64,000 nucleotides of DNA from Erpobdella octoculata (taxonomy: Eukaryota; Annelida; Clitellata; Hirudinida; Erpobdellidae), in the NCBI GenBank assembly GCA_963978895.1, contig OZ022241.1, positions 14,283,856 through 14,347,855 of the forward strand, in the 5' to 3' direction. Numbering within the stretch: the first letter of the stretch is position 1; the number at the start of each line of letters is the position of its first letter. The position numbers were made by a program, and so were the translations under genes. Below the pieces are notes generated by a model. That model was not told the DNA's origin and ran no database searches. It saw nothing but the letters and a program-made list of their open reading frames with translations. This document shows positions 42,281 to 54,770 of this stretch, one piece after another.

Positions 42281-45200
42281 ATGGAAAAATGGATTCCATC
42301 AAGCTCAGCAGGAAAGATTTCCAATGCTGAAAACGATGACGAATTTTCTTCAGAGTTTTCCACACACCTGGATGGACTGTCAGATTCCTTGGATGGCACT
42401 CGGATATACCACTGTTCTCCAGGGTATGCTGATCCGTTATTTAGAGAGGGGGGGAGGTTAATCTTTTTTGGTTTCGTGTAACGGATGAAGTCAGCCGTGA
42501 AGAATATCGTGACCAATAAGGCTTTGACGTTTGAAGGAGCATTCCCGTAAGCCGGTTCAATCCGGTTTTTAAAAACAAAACAAAACTCTCAAATGAAAAT
42601 CTACTACTTGTTCAAACTAGTTTATGAGGGCCTTAAAATTTTCCCTACTCGGATGAGCGATCTTCTAAAAACTAACTAAATCAATTCTGACATTTGAAAC
42701 GGCGTCGAACTTTGTTGGCGTGTGAACAATTCTGATGCACAATAAATTTTTTTGAATAAATTGATTTTTTTATATTTAAATCTTAGTTCGACGGATGCAA
42801 ACAACAACATGAAACTACGAGACCCTCTTCTCTGTTTGGGCAGCGTGCCAGCGTTATTGAGCCCACAACCAGTCACTTGCATGTCCGACCTCACAGATAA
42901 ATCGAACATCGTGTACCATACAATGTCAGGCCAGCAACCACATGCCACCACAACCATCACCACCCAAAATACAACAAGCAATACTTCAGACTGGACCAAC
43001 TTGCTCACTTCTATTAGCTTTGGGCAACTTTACGATACACCGTTCGTGAATTTTGACTTTGAAATTTTTATTGTGTTATTTATTTCTTCAAAACCTCATC
43101 AATAATTCATTCAGGAAATTATTTTGTCGGTAAGAAAAATTTGCTCCGAATAATTAGTTGAAGTTGATTAATTGGTTTTTATAAAACTTTCAGATTCCAA
43201 TATGTTTTGAACGCGGCCACAACGCCTTGTTCCAAAATTAACGACGAATCTTTAACATATCTCAACCAGGGTAATTATTTTAAATATATCAATTTATTAA
43301 TATTTAGTTAATCAGCTTGAAAGCTACGTTTCAAGGCGTTAAAATATTTTCGTTGTTTTCTACATCTGCAGGCCAATCATACGAACTGAAGCTTAAGAAG
43401 TTAGGCGATGCTTCCTATACTGAGCAATACTTCAGAGTAATATTACATTTTCCCTTGTAACATGACATTCGAAACTGACGTCAAATAGTTTTAAATTTAT
43501 TAAATATACTCCACAGAGCATCGTTCGAGTTATTTTCCATGAACGAAGATTGCAGTACTTGGAGAAGGAGCAACTGGACATGTGGAAACAAGCCAGACCC
43601 GGAGAAAGAATTCTTGATATAGGTAAGTTGTAATTTTTTTACTTTTTAAAATTTTATGTTTACAAAGCATTTTCATTATTCCAATGATTCGTACCTTCAA
43701 AGTATTTCTCTTTAGCTCTCATGTTTTTGCGCTATTGTCTTTACTACAACTTTTAATCATTTTGAAACAACTTCGAGAAAGGTGTTCAATTAAATCTTCT
43801 CTCATCGTTTCGACATTAAATTAGTTTTTATAACAATTTATAATTGCTGATAAAAATCATAATTTGTTGACCTCACAGCTTGAAACAATCCAGTTGAAAG
43901 TTTCTGACATGGATTGGTATATTTAATCATTCTGTGTAATGATTCCTGCAATATGTAGACGGAGTGAGATGTGTATGATGGCCAATTTTTACAGCATTAG
44001 TCTGAATTCTTATATTCTAATTTATTGTGATTCTAGATGAAAGTTTCTTTAAAAATGTAAACTGATCTGGTTGAGTAATTCCATAAATAACGAGAAAATA
44101 ATTTGTTTTCAAATCGGCTTGGTCATTTCTGATCAAGAAGTCTTTCCTTTCTCTTGCGATACTCTGAATCAGTACAAAAACTTGAAGCTCAATAGACGTA
44201 CTTTCATTTAACATGTTCTGCCGAAGGACTGAATTACGTACTGAGCCATCCGTTGTTAACCAGTGGGTCAGCGAGAAATACACAAATTTAATTTGTCGAT
44301 AGAAATAGGTTTAAAAATCCTACGAAATTGTATCAATTGTTACATCGACTTTCAGATATCCCACTCTCATATGGATTGGTGGATGTTCAAATTGATCCCG
44401 AGCAATTGAGCTGCTTGCATTTTGTGTGGGATTCCAACCGGGAAAGCAGTGGCGTCTACATTAAACTGAATGCCATCAGTACAGAATTCACCATAAAGAA
44501 ACATGGAGGAGAGAAAGGAGTACCGCTCAGAATTCAAGTCAGTTTCTTTTTTATATTGAATTGATTGTAATAATGTTCGTTAAGATATGTAGAAGATATC
44601 TTAAAGTGACATTTGAAAAAATATAAATATAATTATAATAATAATAATAATCCAGGTGGAAACTTATGCACTGCCAATTTCCTATTCACAAGCGCATTCT
44701 TCATCTCACGTCGCATTCTCCAATCTCTCAGATGTTTCAGCAAAGCTCATTCACTGTGCCTCGTGTCAAGTGAAAGTTTTCAAAGTAATTTTTGTTCCAT
44801 TGATGTGACGGACAATGGGTTTGATTTATTACGGGGCAGGTTGGCAACCCGAAAATGTTAGTTTCGATAGTTTATGATCGTTCAAATAAGTTAAAGACGC
44901 CAGCTTGGACAAGGACAGTTCCTGAATGCAAATCAAAAAGCCAACATGAAAGAAATTGAATTGTGTTTTCACTCGCTGTAGGAAATCTCTAAAAACACAA
45001 ACAGTCAATCTTGAATAAGCATTACAAAATAAAAAAAATATGAACATCTATGGAACACCTGCCGCATGAAGGCGACGACATTTGATTCTAATCTCCTTCG
45101 GATTGTTAACAGTAAATTAAGTTCCAAGTGCAGTCATTGTTCTACATGTAGCTGAGGAGACGTTTCTCAGCAGATGTGTCGGCGCTGCTTTGAATAATCG

Positions 45201-47055
45201 AAATAGTAGACGGCTCGTGGGGGGGAGGTGAATAATGGCGCGTGCTTGTGATTAACGTTTACATGCTGGATTACATTTATGTAATGATTTATGTCGTCAT
45301 TTTAATCAATAAAATATTTATTATCTAATTTTTGTTTTTGTACATTACTTATTATTATTAATATTATAATGTGCAGCCCAAGGGAGCCGACAGGAAATAC
45401 AAAACAGACAGGGACAAAATTGAGAAAAAAAGCGAATCAGAAAAGGTGAACAATTTTGTAGTTGCTGGAATTAAATGCTGGAATTAAATGCAAAGATTTA
45501 TTCTTAATTATGCTATAAATAATATATTTATAATTACTCGAACTTTAATTTTGATGTGCAGGAGAAATTTCAACCCGCCTTTGATTACACAGTCCTTTCT
45601 GAGGTATTATTACTATCATCATCATCATCATTATTATTATTATTATTATTACTATCATCATCATTATTATTTAGATGCTTTACTGTTTAACATATTAACA
45701 ATGAGTGTTTGCGCAGTATTTTAAAGTAAACAACTTAATTAATGTTTCTTAAAAGATTCCTCTGGAGCAGGTGCGAAACTACCTGGATCAACAAAGTGGA
45801 CTTAACAAGCCACTGGTGACTTCAACCTCAGTTGAAGGCAGCGCCTCTTCAACTTCATCAACTTACTTTCAACCAATCGCAAAAACTTCGGCACAAAGCC
45901 TCAGCTTTCAAAGCAGCAGCCATGATATTTATTTTAGCCAATCCCAACCTGTCACTGATTCAACTTCATACATGGTTGATATTCAATATTTATTCACTTT
46001 TACAACTTCATACATGGTTCATATTCAATATTTATTTACTTTTACAACTTCATACATGGTTCATATTCAATATTTATTCACTTTTACAACTTCATACATG
46101 GTTCATATTCAATATTTATTTACTTTTACAACTTCATACATGGTTCATATTCAATATTTATTTACTTTTACAACTTCATACATGGTTCATACTCAATATT
46201 TATTTATTTTTAGAACTAGCTAGTTTCATAAATATTCTAAAAAGTTTTTAACAAATTACATCAGCCAGCAGAATGCAGTTGTGTTTTGGCATTGAATATT
46301 TAAAAATGCTCAGTGGTGACAGATGTGCTTCATTAGGCGGCATAAGTTTTTGATTCAAAGCTCTCGGTTACAATAGAACCCTTGTTGCCCCCTGTTGTTC
46401 CTGTTATCCACCCTGTTGTCCCCCCTGTTGTTTCCCACTGTGGTCCCCTGTTGTCCCTGTTGTACCTACTCCCATTCGTCAGAGTCACACTATTTTTGAT
46501 TTATAATTATTCCTGTAGGAGATGAATTAAATTCACAATTACTTAATCGTTATGGTGGTGCAACATTGCTTCATATAATTTCAGAGTCACGTCACAACGG
46601 AAGCAGTCCTTCCCATGGATGATCACGTGTTTGCTGATCCGTTGAATCTTCAATCATCGATCAATGATTTCCAGCGCATACAGCAACTCTACCACACTCC
46701 CGATCCAAACTCAGATTCTGGATATCTCAATTGCTTGTTAGTGGATGCATGTTTAACTCATGAAGTTATTAAATGAAAATGTGAATAAGAATTATTATTT
46801 CTGTACAATTGTTGATATTACAATTATGATAAATATTAATATTATTTAATAATGTTATTATTAATAATAAAATTATCAATATAATTAAAGTAGTATTAAT
46901 AATAATAACCCTAAAAATAAAATCAATCTTACGATTGTTATGCAGTTCTTATCACCAAGATGTTTCGCGTCACTCGAGATCCACCTCACCTGCTAAAAGT
47001 CGAAGCTACGAGGTGATAAAACACGTCGTTTGGTGCAATACAGCCATATATAGTT

Positions 47056-47121
<66 letters not shown>

Positions 47122-50089
47122 GTGATGGTGATGGTGATGGTGATGGTGATGGTGATGGTGATGGTGATGGTGATGGTGATGGTGATGGTGATGGTGATGG
47201 TGATGGTGATGATGATGATGATGGTGATGGTGATGGTGATGGTGATGGTGATGGTGATGGTGATGGTGATGGTGATGGTGATGGTGACGACGACGACGAT
47301 GACATCGACGACAATGACGATGATAATGACGATGATAATGATTTTGTGATGAATAGTAGACCTCGTGGTCAAAATAGGAGCGTTATTATTTTGATGATGT
47401 TTGAGAGTATAACCACCGCACGAACATTTCAACAAATTCATCAACAACAGAAACTTCCCGATCCAAGCGAATGTACAACAATCAGCATCATCAGTCCGAC
47501 AGCCACTCAGATCTCTCCGCAAGGTGGCGAGGTATGATCGATTTCATGACGAAACACTCCAACTATATTATTTTGAATATTTAAAACTTAAATTAAACTT
47601 TTACAATTTTCTAGATTAAACGAGTAATTTACGGACCAATCAACATGGCAAACCAACATTCTTCAAGATTTCATTCGTTGCCTTCATCACATGGATTCCC
47701 CCATCAGTTTTGTGAAGTTTGTATTCAACTGAAATTCATTTCATTGTTGCCGTTCATTAAATTACCGATAATTAATTTTTCCAACCAATATTTTAAACGT
47801 TAGCTTTTTGGCCAATATTTTAAGCGGTAATTAAAATCTTGATTTAGAATCGATCACCAATTTCATCACCAGCTCTGCTGAATTCCCCAAACAAGAAAGA
47901 AATCTATCCAGTAAAGAAAGTGGGTAATTTATTATTTTATTTATCGAAATCCCTATCAACATCATCTCTATTTGAATAATTAGTTACAATTATCATGATC
48001 CTCACCATCCTAAATAAAGTATAAAAAAGCTTTTAACAAAATTTCAGATTTCGACCTCACTGCCCCCCTCTCCGAACCCAATAACCTCTGACACGAGGTC
48101 ACCTCTTCAACAAAGTGAAGAAAATGTTAACAGCGCCAACGAAGATTTCCCTCACTCCAGCAGGTGCCTGTCTGAAAGTTCCTTTTTTTCATTAACCAAT
48201 CAGAGTGCTTGCCAAGACCACGTGGTCCCAGATATGACCTCACAGCAGATTGTGCAATGGCTGGTTCAGAATAGATTTGAAAGTTGCGTTCAAAACTTCA
48301 GAGATTTTACAGGTATTGCAAAAGAAGATGTGATTTTTATATAATATAATTTAAATACAATAATTTAATCTATTATCTGCGTTCATATTTAAAACAGGAG
48401 CTGATTTATTGAGGCTATCAAGGGAAGATCTAATTCAAATTTGTGGCACAGTCAGTGGAATTCGACTCAACAATGCTCTTCAATTAAAGTGACTAAACGT
48501 TTTCCAATAATTGATGATGGTGATAATGATGATGGTACAGTAATATAAATAACAAAAATAAGCTTTTAATAGCTTAGAAATATTAAAAAATATTAATTAA
48601 ATAATTTATTTATTTTTCTACTCTCATCTCAGACCAATCCGACCAAAGCTTACTCTTTACGTTGAAGCAGTCGGAAAGCTTGCAACACGAAGTAAAAATC
48701 ATTTTCATATTAAAAAGAAAGAGATTTTATTATAATCTCATTTTTTTCATTGTTTCAAAACTCATCACAAATAACTCGAAACCAATCATTTTAAAATAGT
48801 TTTCAACAAGTGCGACGAAAGAACTTCATACCACAATACAAACGATGAAAGCGCAACGAAACAAATTCAAAGAAGTTCAGGCAGTGGTGGAGGTGGAAGT
48901 GGTGGATGTGGTGGAAGTGGTGGAAGTGGTGGAAGTGGTGGTCAGCCCCTTAAAAGAATGCGAAAAGATCACATGAAAAGTCAGAAAATGGAAATTTCTG
49001 GAAGAGATAAAAAATCACTGAAACGTTCGAGAAGTCCATCCAGCAGTAATCAAATGAAATCTTCTGGTTCGTCTTCCGAAGAGAACAATTCTTCTCCTTT
49101 TAACGAAACTGAAAATAAAAATAAAAAGTATCGAAGTAAACAAATTGCTCCGTCAGCGAGCGTCCGAAAAGGTTTTTAAACTATTTTTTTTATTAAAAAG
49201 ATATTTGTTTAAAAGCAAATAATTCCTTCATCACAATAAAATAATATTTGTTTTTATTTTTAAATGTGAAATAATTATTTACATTATTTATATATTTATA
49301 TATTTACTCAGATGAAGATAGTGAGATGCATGCAGTTTTCTTGGACGTTGTTAATGTTAAGAACCTTGTTGTCAACTTGTGTGCAATATTCCATCTCAAC
49401 TCCTCTCACATCAGATCTCTTAACCTCAGAAGAAATGTTGACAATATCAACATCATTGTCAACGATAATGTGAGTGTGCCAGGTGCTGCTTCACTGCATC
49501 GTGTGCGGGGGAATTTATGCGCTTGATACCTACTTGTGAAAACCAATATAATTTAGCGTTATATATTTGCTAAAGACATCGTTTAGAAAATTTAATTCAA
49601 TAAAATGTCAAAATTGGATAAATAATTAAAATAAAATTCATCAATATTTTATTAACTTAAATTATTATTGTTCAAATTATTTAGAATGTTTATGTTCGAG
49701 AATTTTTTTTAATAGCGTAATATGAAACTTTCGAGTAAGAAAAAACTAAATAATTTCTCCCTCCTTTTCTCCCTTTTGAAAATTCAAACGCAAAAGTGCT
49801 GTTGTTTATAGCTTTATGGGAACTTCTTTTGTTTGTAATGACAGGATTTCAATATAAAAGATCATCGAATTATTTCAGGTCATTCAGAACCTGCCTGACG
49901 GCTTGAAATTAAGCGTCGATGCAAAAGGTGAATAAATCATACTTTTGTTCTAAATCATACTTTTGTTCTAAATCATACTTTTGTTCTAGCAGAATTTTAA
50001 CAACTTGACGTTTTTCACTTCTCAAATTTTCATTATTTTCAGATCACGAGAATGGACAGATTTCACTGCAACTTTTCTCCTGGAGTTGA
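42281..50089 (+). CDS. TFCP2: CP2-family transcription factor (TFCP2/LBP-1 type)
   Basis: Sequence-specific transcription factor that works as an oligomer. Exons: 42281-42423, 42787-43041, 43194-43270, 43372-43436, 43517-43622, 44356-44537, 44656-44784, 45377-45445, 45562-45603, 45756-45974, 46585-46736, 46946-47012, 47451-47531, 47615-47716, 47848-47919, 48048-48312, 48398-48488, 48633-48691, 48800-49171, 49312-49469, 49879-49927, 50043-50089. These close in frame to 2802 nt (933 codons plus TGA at 50087). CP2 DNA-binding domain motifs, a SAM-like domain and the C-terminal region are all present, which separates it from grainyhead-like proteins, which lack the SAM-like domain. It is longer than vertebrate TFCP2 (~500 aa) because of low-complexity inserts between the DNA-binding and SAM parts and a Gly/Ser-Lys stretch after it. 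The start is the first in-frame ATG after an acceptor; a non-coding first exon is likely. The boundaries at 45974 and 47012-47451 are uncertain. Confidence 0.88.
43194..44784 (+). CDS. TFCP2: CP2 DNA-binding domain exons
   Basis: Five exons. Motifs in order: [120 protein letters not shown] and [11 protein letters not shown]. The TYLNQGQSYE, RRLQYxExQQL and [20 protein letters not shown] blocks are diagnostic of the TFCP2 subfamily. The following short exons (45377, 45562) encode [18 protein letters not shown] and [12 protein letters not shown], again as in TFCP2. Confidence 0.95.
45975..46215 (+). repeat. 42-bp minisatellite at a TFCP2 exon edge
   Basis: Five to six units of ACTTCATACATGGTTCATAT plus TCAATATTTATTTACTTTTA and CA. 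The first unit starts in the coding exon (TSYM) and each unit repeats the candidate donor CATACATG|GTT. The array keeps the reading frame (14 residues per unit, [14 protein letters not shown]) up to a stop at 46221. Either the exon ends at 45974 and the array is intronic, or one of the copies is the donor. Confidence 0.85.
47057..47290 (+). repeat. (GAT)n/(GATGGT)n array within a TFCP2 open frame
   Basis: Blocks of GAT alternate with GATGGT. The frame 46946-47531 is open across it and joins exon 46946-47012 to the segment before the donor at 47531, so the array would encode an Asp/Gly tract of about 80 residues if not spliced out. Alternative acceptors in the same phase exist at 47450/47451 and 47405/47406. 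Confidence 0.9.
48048..48691 (+). CDS. TFCP2: SAM-like domain exons of CP2 factor
   Basis: Exons 48048-48312 and 48398-48488 encode [20 protein letters not shown], then [20 protein letters not shown] and [20 protein letters not shown]. This parallels the vertebrate TFCP2 segment that ends ADLLKLTRDDVIQICG. Exon 48633-48691 continues [17 protein letters not shown], matching the RPRLTIYV that follows the SAM-like domain in vertebrates; that frame was chosen over the longer competing frame. Confidence 0.9.
48800..50089 (+). CDS. TFCP2: Low-complexity linker and C-terminal oligomerisation exons
   Basis: Exon 48800-49171 encodes a Gly/Ser stretch ([18 protein letters not shown]) and a Lys/Arg/Ser-rich, likely nuclear-localising segment ([15 protein letters not shown]). 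Exons 49312-49469, 49879-49927 and 50043-50089 encode [49 protein letters not shown] and a stop. These align in order with the vertebrate C-terminal region (YLEELTAVELTEKIAQLFSI, ISDEMIQNFQEEACFIL). AATAAA is at 50169-50174. Confidence 0.85.
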
Positions 50090-50168
50090 TTTCATGTCAT
50101 TAAATTACCGATAAATAATTTTTAGCATAAAAAACTTTGTTTTTTCTTCTTTTTTTATAGAATTTGTA

Positions 50169-50174
50169 AATAAA
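50169..50174 (+). promoter_or_regulatory. Polyadenylation signal AATAAA of CP2 factor gene
   Basis: AATAAA 80 bases after the TGA at 50087-50089, in a T-rich context. Confidence 0.55.
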
Positions 50175-51633
50175 TTTTCATTTGTTTTTATATAATTACA
50201 GCAAGGCAGCATATCTATGACTTGACGCATATCATTCTCACCATTACTGATATTTAATACTTTTCACAATTTAATTTATCTTTATTTTTAACAAGCGATA
50301 TTTGACCTGTGTAAATAACTTCTCGGTTTGATCTTGTATAACTTGAACTTACAAATTTTGATTTATAAATAGATTTGCAATCAGCCAGCTAGAAAAAACA
50401 GCTAAGCTACTAAATAAATTAAGCAGATGTTTATGCAATGACAACGACGGACGCAACCCTAGATAGAAGGTGGCGCACTATTGGCTCTTCTAGTAGAAAC
50501 GAATTCAAAATGGTTCTCAGAGAATCAGACCATTGTGCAATGCGATAACGATTTTATTTTTTGAATTTTGCTTGATCTTCACTAATGTTTACTTTTAACT
50601 AATTTTATAACAAATAAACAAACTCTTTAATATTTCTATTCTTTTTCTTGTTATTATCATTCTTATAACTACGAATAAATTTCAATTTGTTTAAATTTTG
50701 CTGCTTCCTTTGATCTTGTATTTGGAAGAAAACATTGTCTTTTTAAAACTAATTTTCTTAAACAATTATTTTATCTTTACTACTAAATGCTTATTAAAGA
50801 TTTGTTTTATTTGACACGTTTTTGAAAATGTTTACTAGCATTCAAAATACACGTTTTGATATTTTTTAACTTGTGGCTTCACATTCGCAATAAATCATCA
50901 AATTCTTTGTTTCAACTTCTCCATTTTGTTTCAACTTCTCCATTTTCGATTCAATCGGGATAGTCGAAAAACCTGAATAAAATTCTCAAATATGAAGTCA
51001 TTTGACGGTAGTTGTTAAAGTTGAAAGATAAGAAAGAGTATTCATATTTATGTTTATGATTATTAATTGCTTGTAGGTTTTTTAATATGTCATGTCACGA
51101 TAAAACTTTCAACGATTATTGGCCGATTTAGTAGACGTCTTACGTAGTTGAACATATCGGTGACAAATTCTTTAAGTACCCAATTAAGAAATTTGTGGCC
51201 TTTTTTTAATCCGGTTTAAGACGCCGTTTAATCACATTTATAAGTACTTATTACCTGAAAAAACTGGATTATTAGCCGGTAAATTTCAAAAAGTAGATAT
51301 TTTGGTAGAATATCTATTGTGAGTTTGTGTAGCTATGTCATTTTTATAAAATAATAAATATGTATGAACTTCAGTAATTTCTGCTTTAGCTAACAATCGG
51401 AAGTTTTTTTTATAGTAGAACAAAAGCAAAACTTCTTAAAAATTACCTCTTTTTTAGACTCAAATACATTTGTTTAATTCTGTGATTCGCTTCTAAACGC
51501 TTGTTTTTTAGACAAGTTGCGATCATATTACAATCTGTTGGCCACGTGTCCAATGTGAAACTTATTTTTATGTAAATACTTTTAAGACATAATTGTTTTT
51601 TTTTACTATAGTGATATCAACATGCATAATTTC

Positions 51634-51634
<1 letters not shown>
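50175..51634. other. Intergenic AT-rich DNA, nothing recognised
   Basis: No domains, element termini or arrays were found. TTTCAACTTCTCCATTTT is directly duplicated near 50909-50944. Confidence 0.5.
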
Positions 51635-51664
<30 letters not shown>

Positions 51665-51744
51665 TGTATGTATGTATGTATGTATGTATGTATGTATGTA
51701 TGTATGTATGTATGTATGTATGTATGTATGTATGTATGTATGTA

Positions 51745-51777
<33 letters not shown>

Positions 51778-52003
51778 ATGTATGTATGTATGTATGTATG
51801 TATGTATGTATGTATGTATGTATGTATGTATGTATGTATGTATGTATGTATGTATGTATGTATGTATGTATGTGTGTGTGTGTATGTATGTATGTATGTA
51901 TGTATGTATGTATGTATGTATGTATGTATGTATGTATGTATGTATGTATGTATGTATGTATGTATGTATGTATGTATGTATGTATGTATGTATGTATGTA
52001 TGT
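51635..52003. repeat. (TATG)n tetranucleotide array, about 369 bp
   Basis: About 90 units with two GTGTGTG interruptions near 51747-51760 and 51872-51882. All frames on both strands are open as repeat artefacts. A Helitron-like 3' end lies ~130 bases downstream. Confidence 0.97.
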
Positions 52004-52064
52004 TAGTATTTTCAAATAACGCGGCGTTCAGCACGGTCAGCTTTTTATAAAATTAGTATGTAAG

Positions 52065-52150
52065 TCATAAAGATAAACAAAAGGTGACACTGCAATCGCA
52101 AAATACCTTAATGAAAAATTCGTCATTTTTGACGGACTGACTATCTCTTG
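52065..52150 (+). mobile_element. Helitron-like 3' terminus (fragment)
   Basis: CGTCATTTTTGACG hairpin (52121-52134) then GACTGACTATCTCTTGG, related to the end of the element at 59304-59692 with an eroded CTAG. Its 5' end may include the TATG array. Confidence 0.5.
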
Positions 52151-52197
52151 GTAATACTAATCAGTTACAGTACTAATTCTTTTATAATATGCTAGCT

Positions 52198-52250
52198 GGA
52201 CTACTTGGCGTTACTTATTACAAACTTTTATTTAGGTTACAATCTCTGTT
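52198..52250 (+). repeat. Partial copy of the 25-bp-unit repeat family
   Basis: TTATTTAGGTTACAATCTCT matches the outer end of the copy at 16790-17112. The rest is absent. Confidence 0.5.
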
Positions 52251-53349
52251 TTTAATTGGGGTTTTTCATACAAAATATAAATTTTCTTGTTAGGTAACAT
52301 CGCTTAACTCTTTTGTATTTGGATATTTTACACCAACAGAAGAATTTCTTTTGATTAAATAGCTGTAAAACAAGCATTCTTACAATTGGATTAAAAAATT
52401 GGTTAATTTTTCTAGCTAATTAACAATTTGTTGACGTTCTTAAATATTTATAAATTTGTTAACTTAAAATAAAATTATTCTGGTTTTTGAACTCCAACTT
52501 GATTTAACTGTATTAAAAACTTTTGTTGTTTTATAAGGTTTAAAAATATTGAATTATTAAAACTAAATTTTTCCAAAGCCATTTTCTCTGAAAAAATCAT
52601 TGGTGTGCTAATGGTTGCTTTCAGTTCATAATTCTCCAACTAATTTTCATGCATTCTGTATACATTGTGTCACACAGGAAGACAACAAAAACAAAACAAT
52701 GGCTGTTTGTTGACATGCAAATTTTCAAAAAAATTTAGCAAAATCATTTTAGGCTAGGATATGATTATTAAGTTTAAAGAAAACTCTCAGTTCAGGAGAT
52801 TTCTTCATAGGATTACGACGGCCTGCCCTCACGATGCCGCATACAAAAAAAAATCCGCTCAACGTACACCTAAGAGGCTGTTACCAAATCTTGAGCAAGC
52901 ATGAACAGTTTGCTGTAACATCCTTCTTTTCTCATTATTCTTTTAATCTATTGCCTTGAAATAATTTTACTTATTATTTTGTTATTCTTAACAAATACGA
53001 TAAAAATTATCGTTTTTATTTAGTTATTGTGAACGAAAATATCACAGGTTTCATGCATCTTTTCTATTGCCATATAAAATTGTTTGTATGAGCGGGTAGG
53101 TCTCATAATGCAATTTCTTCATAAGAACATCAAATATAGCAAAGAGTAATCAGGATTTTTGGCACCCGGGCCCAAGTTTTAGCAAATGCGCCCCTAGAAA
53201 TTCCCATCAGGAAGGTGGAAGTGCAGGTACTTTTCCAAAAATTTTACAAAACATACACTTTTGTTTTCTACAATAGATGATACCTGGTGAGTAGTCATAG
53301 GTACTAGTTCCAAAACAATTGGCCCTTTTTCGAAAGACTTTTGGTGCTC
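52251..53349. other. Intergenic, no firm feature
   Basis: AT-rich. The segment 53160-53210 (GGGCCCAAGTTTTAGC, then GCGCCCCTAG) resembles eroded hAT ends like those at 56951-57005. Confidence 0.4.
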
Positions 53350-53384
53350 CAAATGACCAGGGACGACAATTAGGGGGTGAAGGA

Positions 53385-54210
53385 GAGCGGTCGCCCCCCT
53401 GACTTTTCAGTGGGCCCCCGGCACTAAAGTAGGCTCCACGCAGTTAAGTGGGCCACGTCACTAAAATGATCCCTACGCTCTTAAGTGGGCCCCTGCCCTT
53501 AAGTGGTTCCCCACGCTTAAGTGAGCCCCCGTCACTGATTTTTAAGTGGTTTTTCCTGGACTTTTGAGTGGGCCCCACGCACTCAAGGAGGCACTCGGCA
53601 CTAAAAACTAAAATGGCCCCACGCACCTAAGGGGGCCCCTAGCACTGATGTGGGTCCCACGCACTTAAGGGGGCACTCGGCACTAAAGTGGGTCCCTCGC
53701 ACTTAAAAGAGCCTTCGGCAATGAAGATAGCCCCACACACTGAAAAAGACCCCTGGCACTGAAGTGGGCTCTGCTCTTACGTGAGCCTCTGCACTTAAGT
53801 TGGCCCTGCTCTTACGTGAGCCTCTGCACTTAAGTGGCCCCAAGCACCTATAAAGGGGACCCCGGCACTGAAGTGGGTCTACGCATTTAAGGGGGCACTT
53901 GGCTTAAATTGGGTCCCACGCACTTAAGGGGGCCCTCGGCACCCAAATAGTCCCTTCCTGATTTTAGGCAGTTTTTCCTGGACTTTTCAGTGGGCCATAC
54001 GCACTTGAGGGGGCACTCGGCACTAAAGTGGGACCCTTGCAATTAAGGGGGCCCTCGGCAATAAAGTGAGCCCCACGTATTTAAGGGAACCCCGGCACTA
54101 AAGTGGGCCTTGCACTTACGTGAGCCTCTGCACTTTAGTGGGTTCCCGTCCTTAAGTAGGTCTCCCCGCACTTAAGTGGGTCCTGCTTGACTTTTAACTA
54201 GCTTTTCCAT
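53385..54210. repeat. GC-rich ~38-bp minisatellite (GTGGGCCCC/GGCACT)
   Basis: Degenerate units combine ACGCACTTAAGTGGGCCC and TCGGCACTAAAGTGGGTCC half-units of about 19 bp. About 20 units cover 0.8 kb and stand out from the AT-rich surroundings. The GTGGGCCCCTAA word also occurs by the right end of the host hAT at 56953-56964. Confidence 0.8.
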
Positions 54211-54221
54211 GATTTTTTACT

Positions 54222-54302
54222 GACCCTCTCCTGACTGTTTTCCTGACTGTTTTCCTGACTGTTTTCCTGACTGTTTTCCTGACTGTTTTCCTGACTGTTA
54301 AG
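54222..54302. repeat. 12-bp tandem repeat CTGACTGTTTTC
   Basis: Six exact units at the downstream edge of the GC-rich array. Confidence 0.9.
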
Positions 54303-54770
54303 TAGCCTCCCTGGCTTTTATGTAAGCTCCTGACTTTCAAGTGGGCCCATGGTTAATATATGGGCACCTTTCAGACCGTTACTTTCAAAACTCAGAGACA
54401 TCATTTAAGGGGGACTGGGCTCCCTAGCTTTCATGTCAGCCAATAGTTATTAAATATGGGCCCCTGTTATATGTTTTTTTTTAGGTGTTTCAGTGAGATT
54501 TTAGAAGAGAAAAGCAAAAGCTTTTGTAGGTATAGAATGGGGTCTTATGTAGAAAAAATGCCGTCCCGGTTATAAGGATGATTAGCGTTTATCATAGCCT
54601 GGTCGAGTAGGCTGTCCATAGAAATTAAACGTTTAGCTGCATGAAAAGGGTTGTGGCGATTAGCGTTTAAGCGATTTGCTTGTATTGGCTATTTTACAAG
54701 AGGTTCTGCGAGCTGACATAGAAAAGTTATTGGAATTTTGTCTAATATGCTTCAAATTACCGTTTACAGT

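Noticed and set aside
51593..52050. Five overlapping frames of MYVC or IHTY repeats
   Set aside because: Artefacts of the TATG array; open in all frames on both strands.
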